DNA of 8,076 nucleotides from Methanobrevibacter sp. (GTDB lineage: Archaea; Methanobacteriota; Methanobacteria; Methanobacteriales; Methanobacteriaceae). The stretch spans positions 3,102-11,177 of the forward strand of contig JABUVA010000024.1 in the NCBI GenBank assembly GCA_021442885.1. The letters run 5' to 3'. This document shows positions 8,050-8,076 of the stretch, one piece after another (positions within the stretch are counted from its first letter, which is position 1; every line of letters starts with the position of its first letter). A program made the translations under genes and the position numbers. The notes below the pieces were generated by a model, which was given only the letters and a program-made list of their open reading frames with translations, did not search any database and was not told where the DNA came from.

Positions 8050-8076
8050 TAAGAAATGGCAAAATGTAAATGAGTA

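Noticed and set aside
8043..8069. Mini open frame of eight codons at the right edge
   Set aside because: Too short, begins inside an inverted repeat and has no ribosome site.

Overview
This window reads as an AT-rich (about 30% GC by eye) archaeal chromosome segment, most likely from a methanogen of the order Methanobacteriales (Methanobrevibacter- or Methanosphaera-like). The indicators are a geranylgeranyl reductase of the isoprenoid-lipid type, a NifH-family protein that fits CfbC of coenzyme F430 synthesis, a phenylacetate-CoA ligase paired with an ACT-domain protein, A/T-rich promoters of archaeal TATA type, and short Shine-Dalgarno sites. The order and genus are inferred from gene content and composition, not from a search.

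All eight genes lie on the + strand and are tightly packed in three apparent transcription units. Unit 1 (1-2672) has the 3' two thirds of a geranylgeranyl reductase, galE, and an unrecognised protein with an alpha/beta-looking N-terminal region, a long coiled coil and an acidic tail. Unit 2 (2734-6200) has purF, a U32-family protein and a cfbC-like gene, with gaps of 7 bases and an 8-base overlap. Unit 3 (6285-8027) has a phenylacetate-CoA ligase family gene and a double-ACT protein. The only spacers of note are 61 and 84 bases long; each carries a weak candidate promoter. No stretch over 300 bases lacks a gene, and I see no tRNA, rRNA, CRISPR array, insertion sequence or integrase.

Unit 1 joins membrane-lipid saturation to UDP-sugar supply (galactose-type sugars for glycolipids, cell wall or glycans). 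Unit 2 encodes three proteins in a row that each show cysteine patterns for an Fe-S cluster: purine synthesis, probable RNA or other hydroxylation, and F430 synthesis. Unit 3 fits archaeal salvage of aryl acids into aromatic amino acids, with the ACT protein as a possible amino-acid sensor.

Two starts were moved from the longest open frame on the basis of ribosome binding sites: the cfbC-like gene starts at 5406 and the ACT gene at 7596. Most of the window is ordinary core metabolism. The best candidate for something undescribed is the 304-residue protein at 1758-2672, which combines a nine-heptad coiled coil with a C-terminal peptide resembling a PCNA-interacting (PIP) box.
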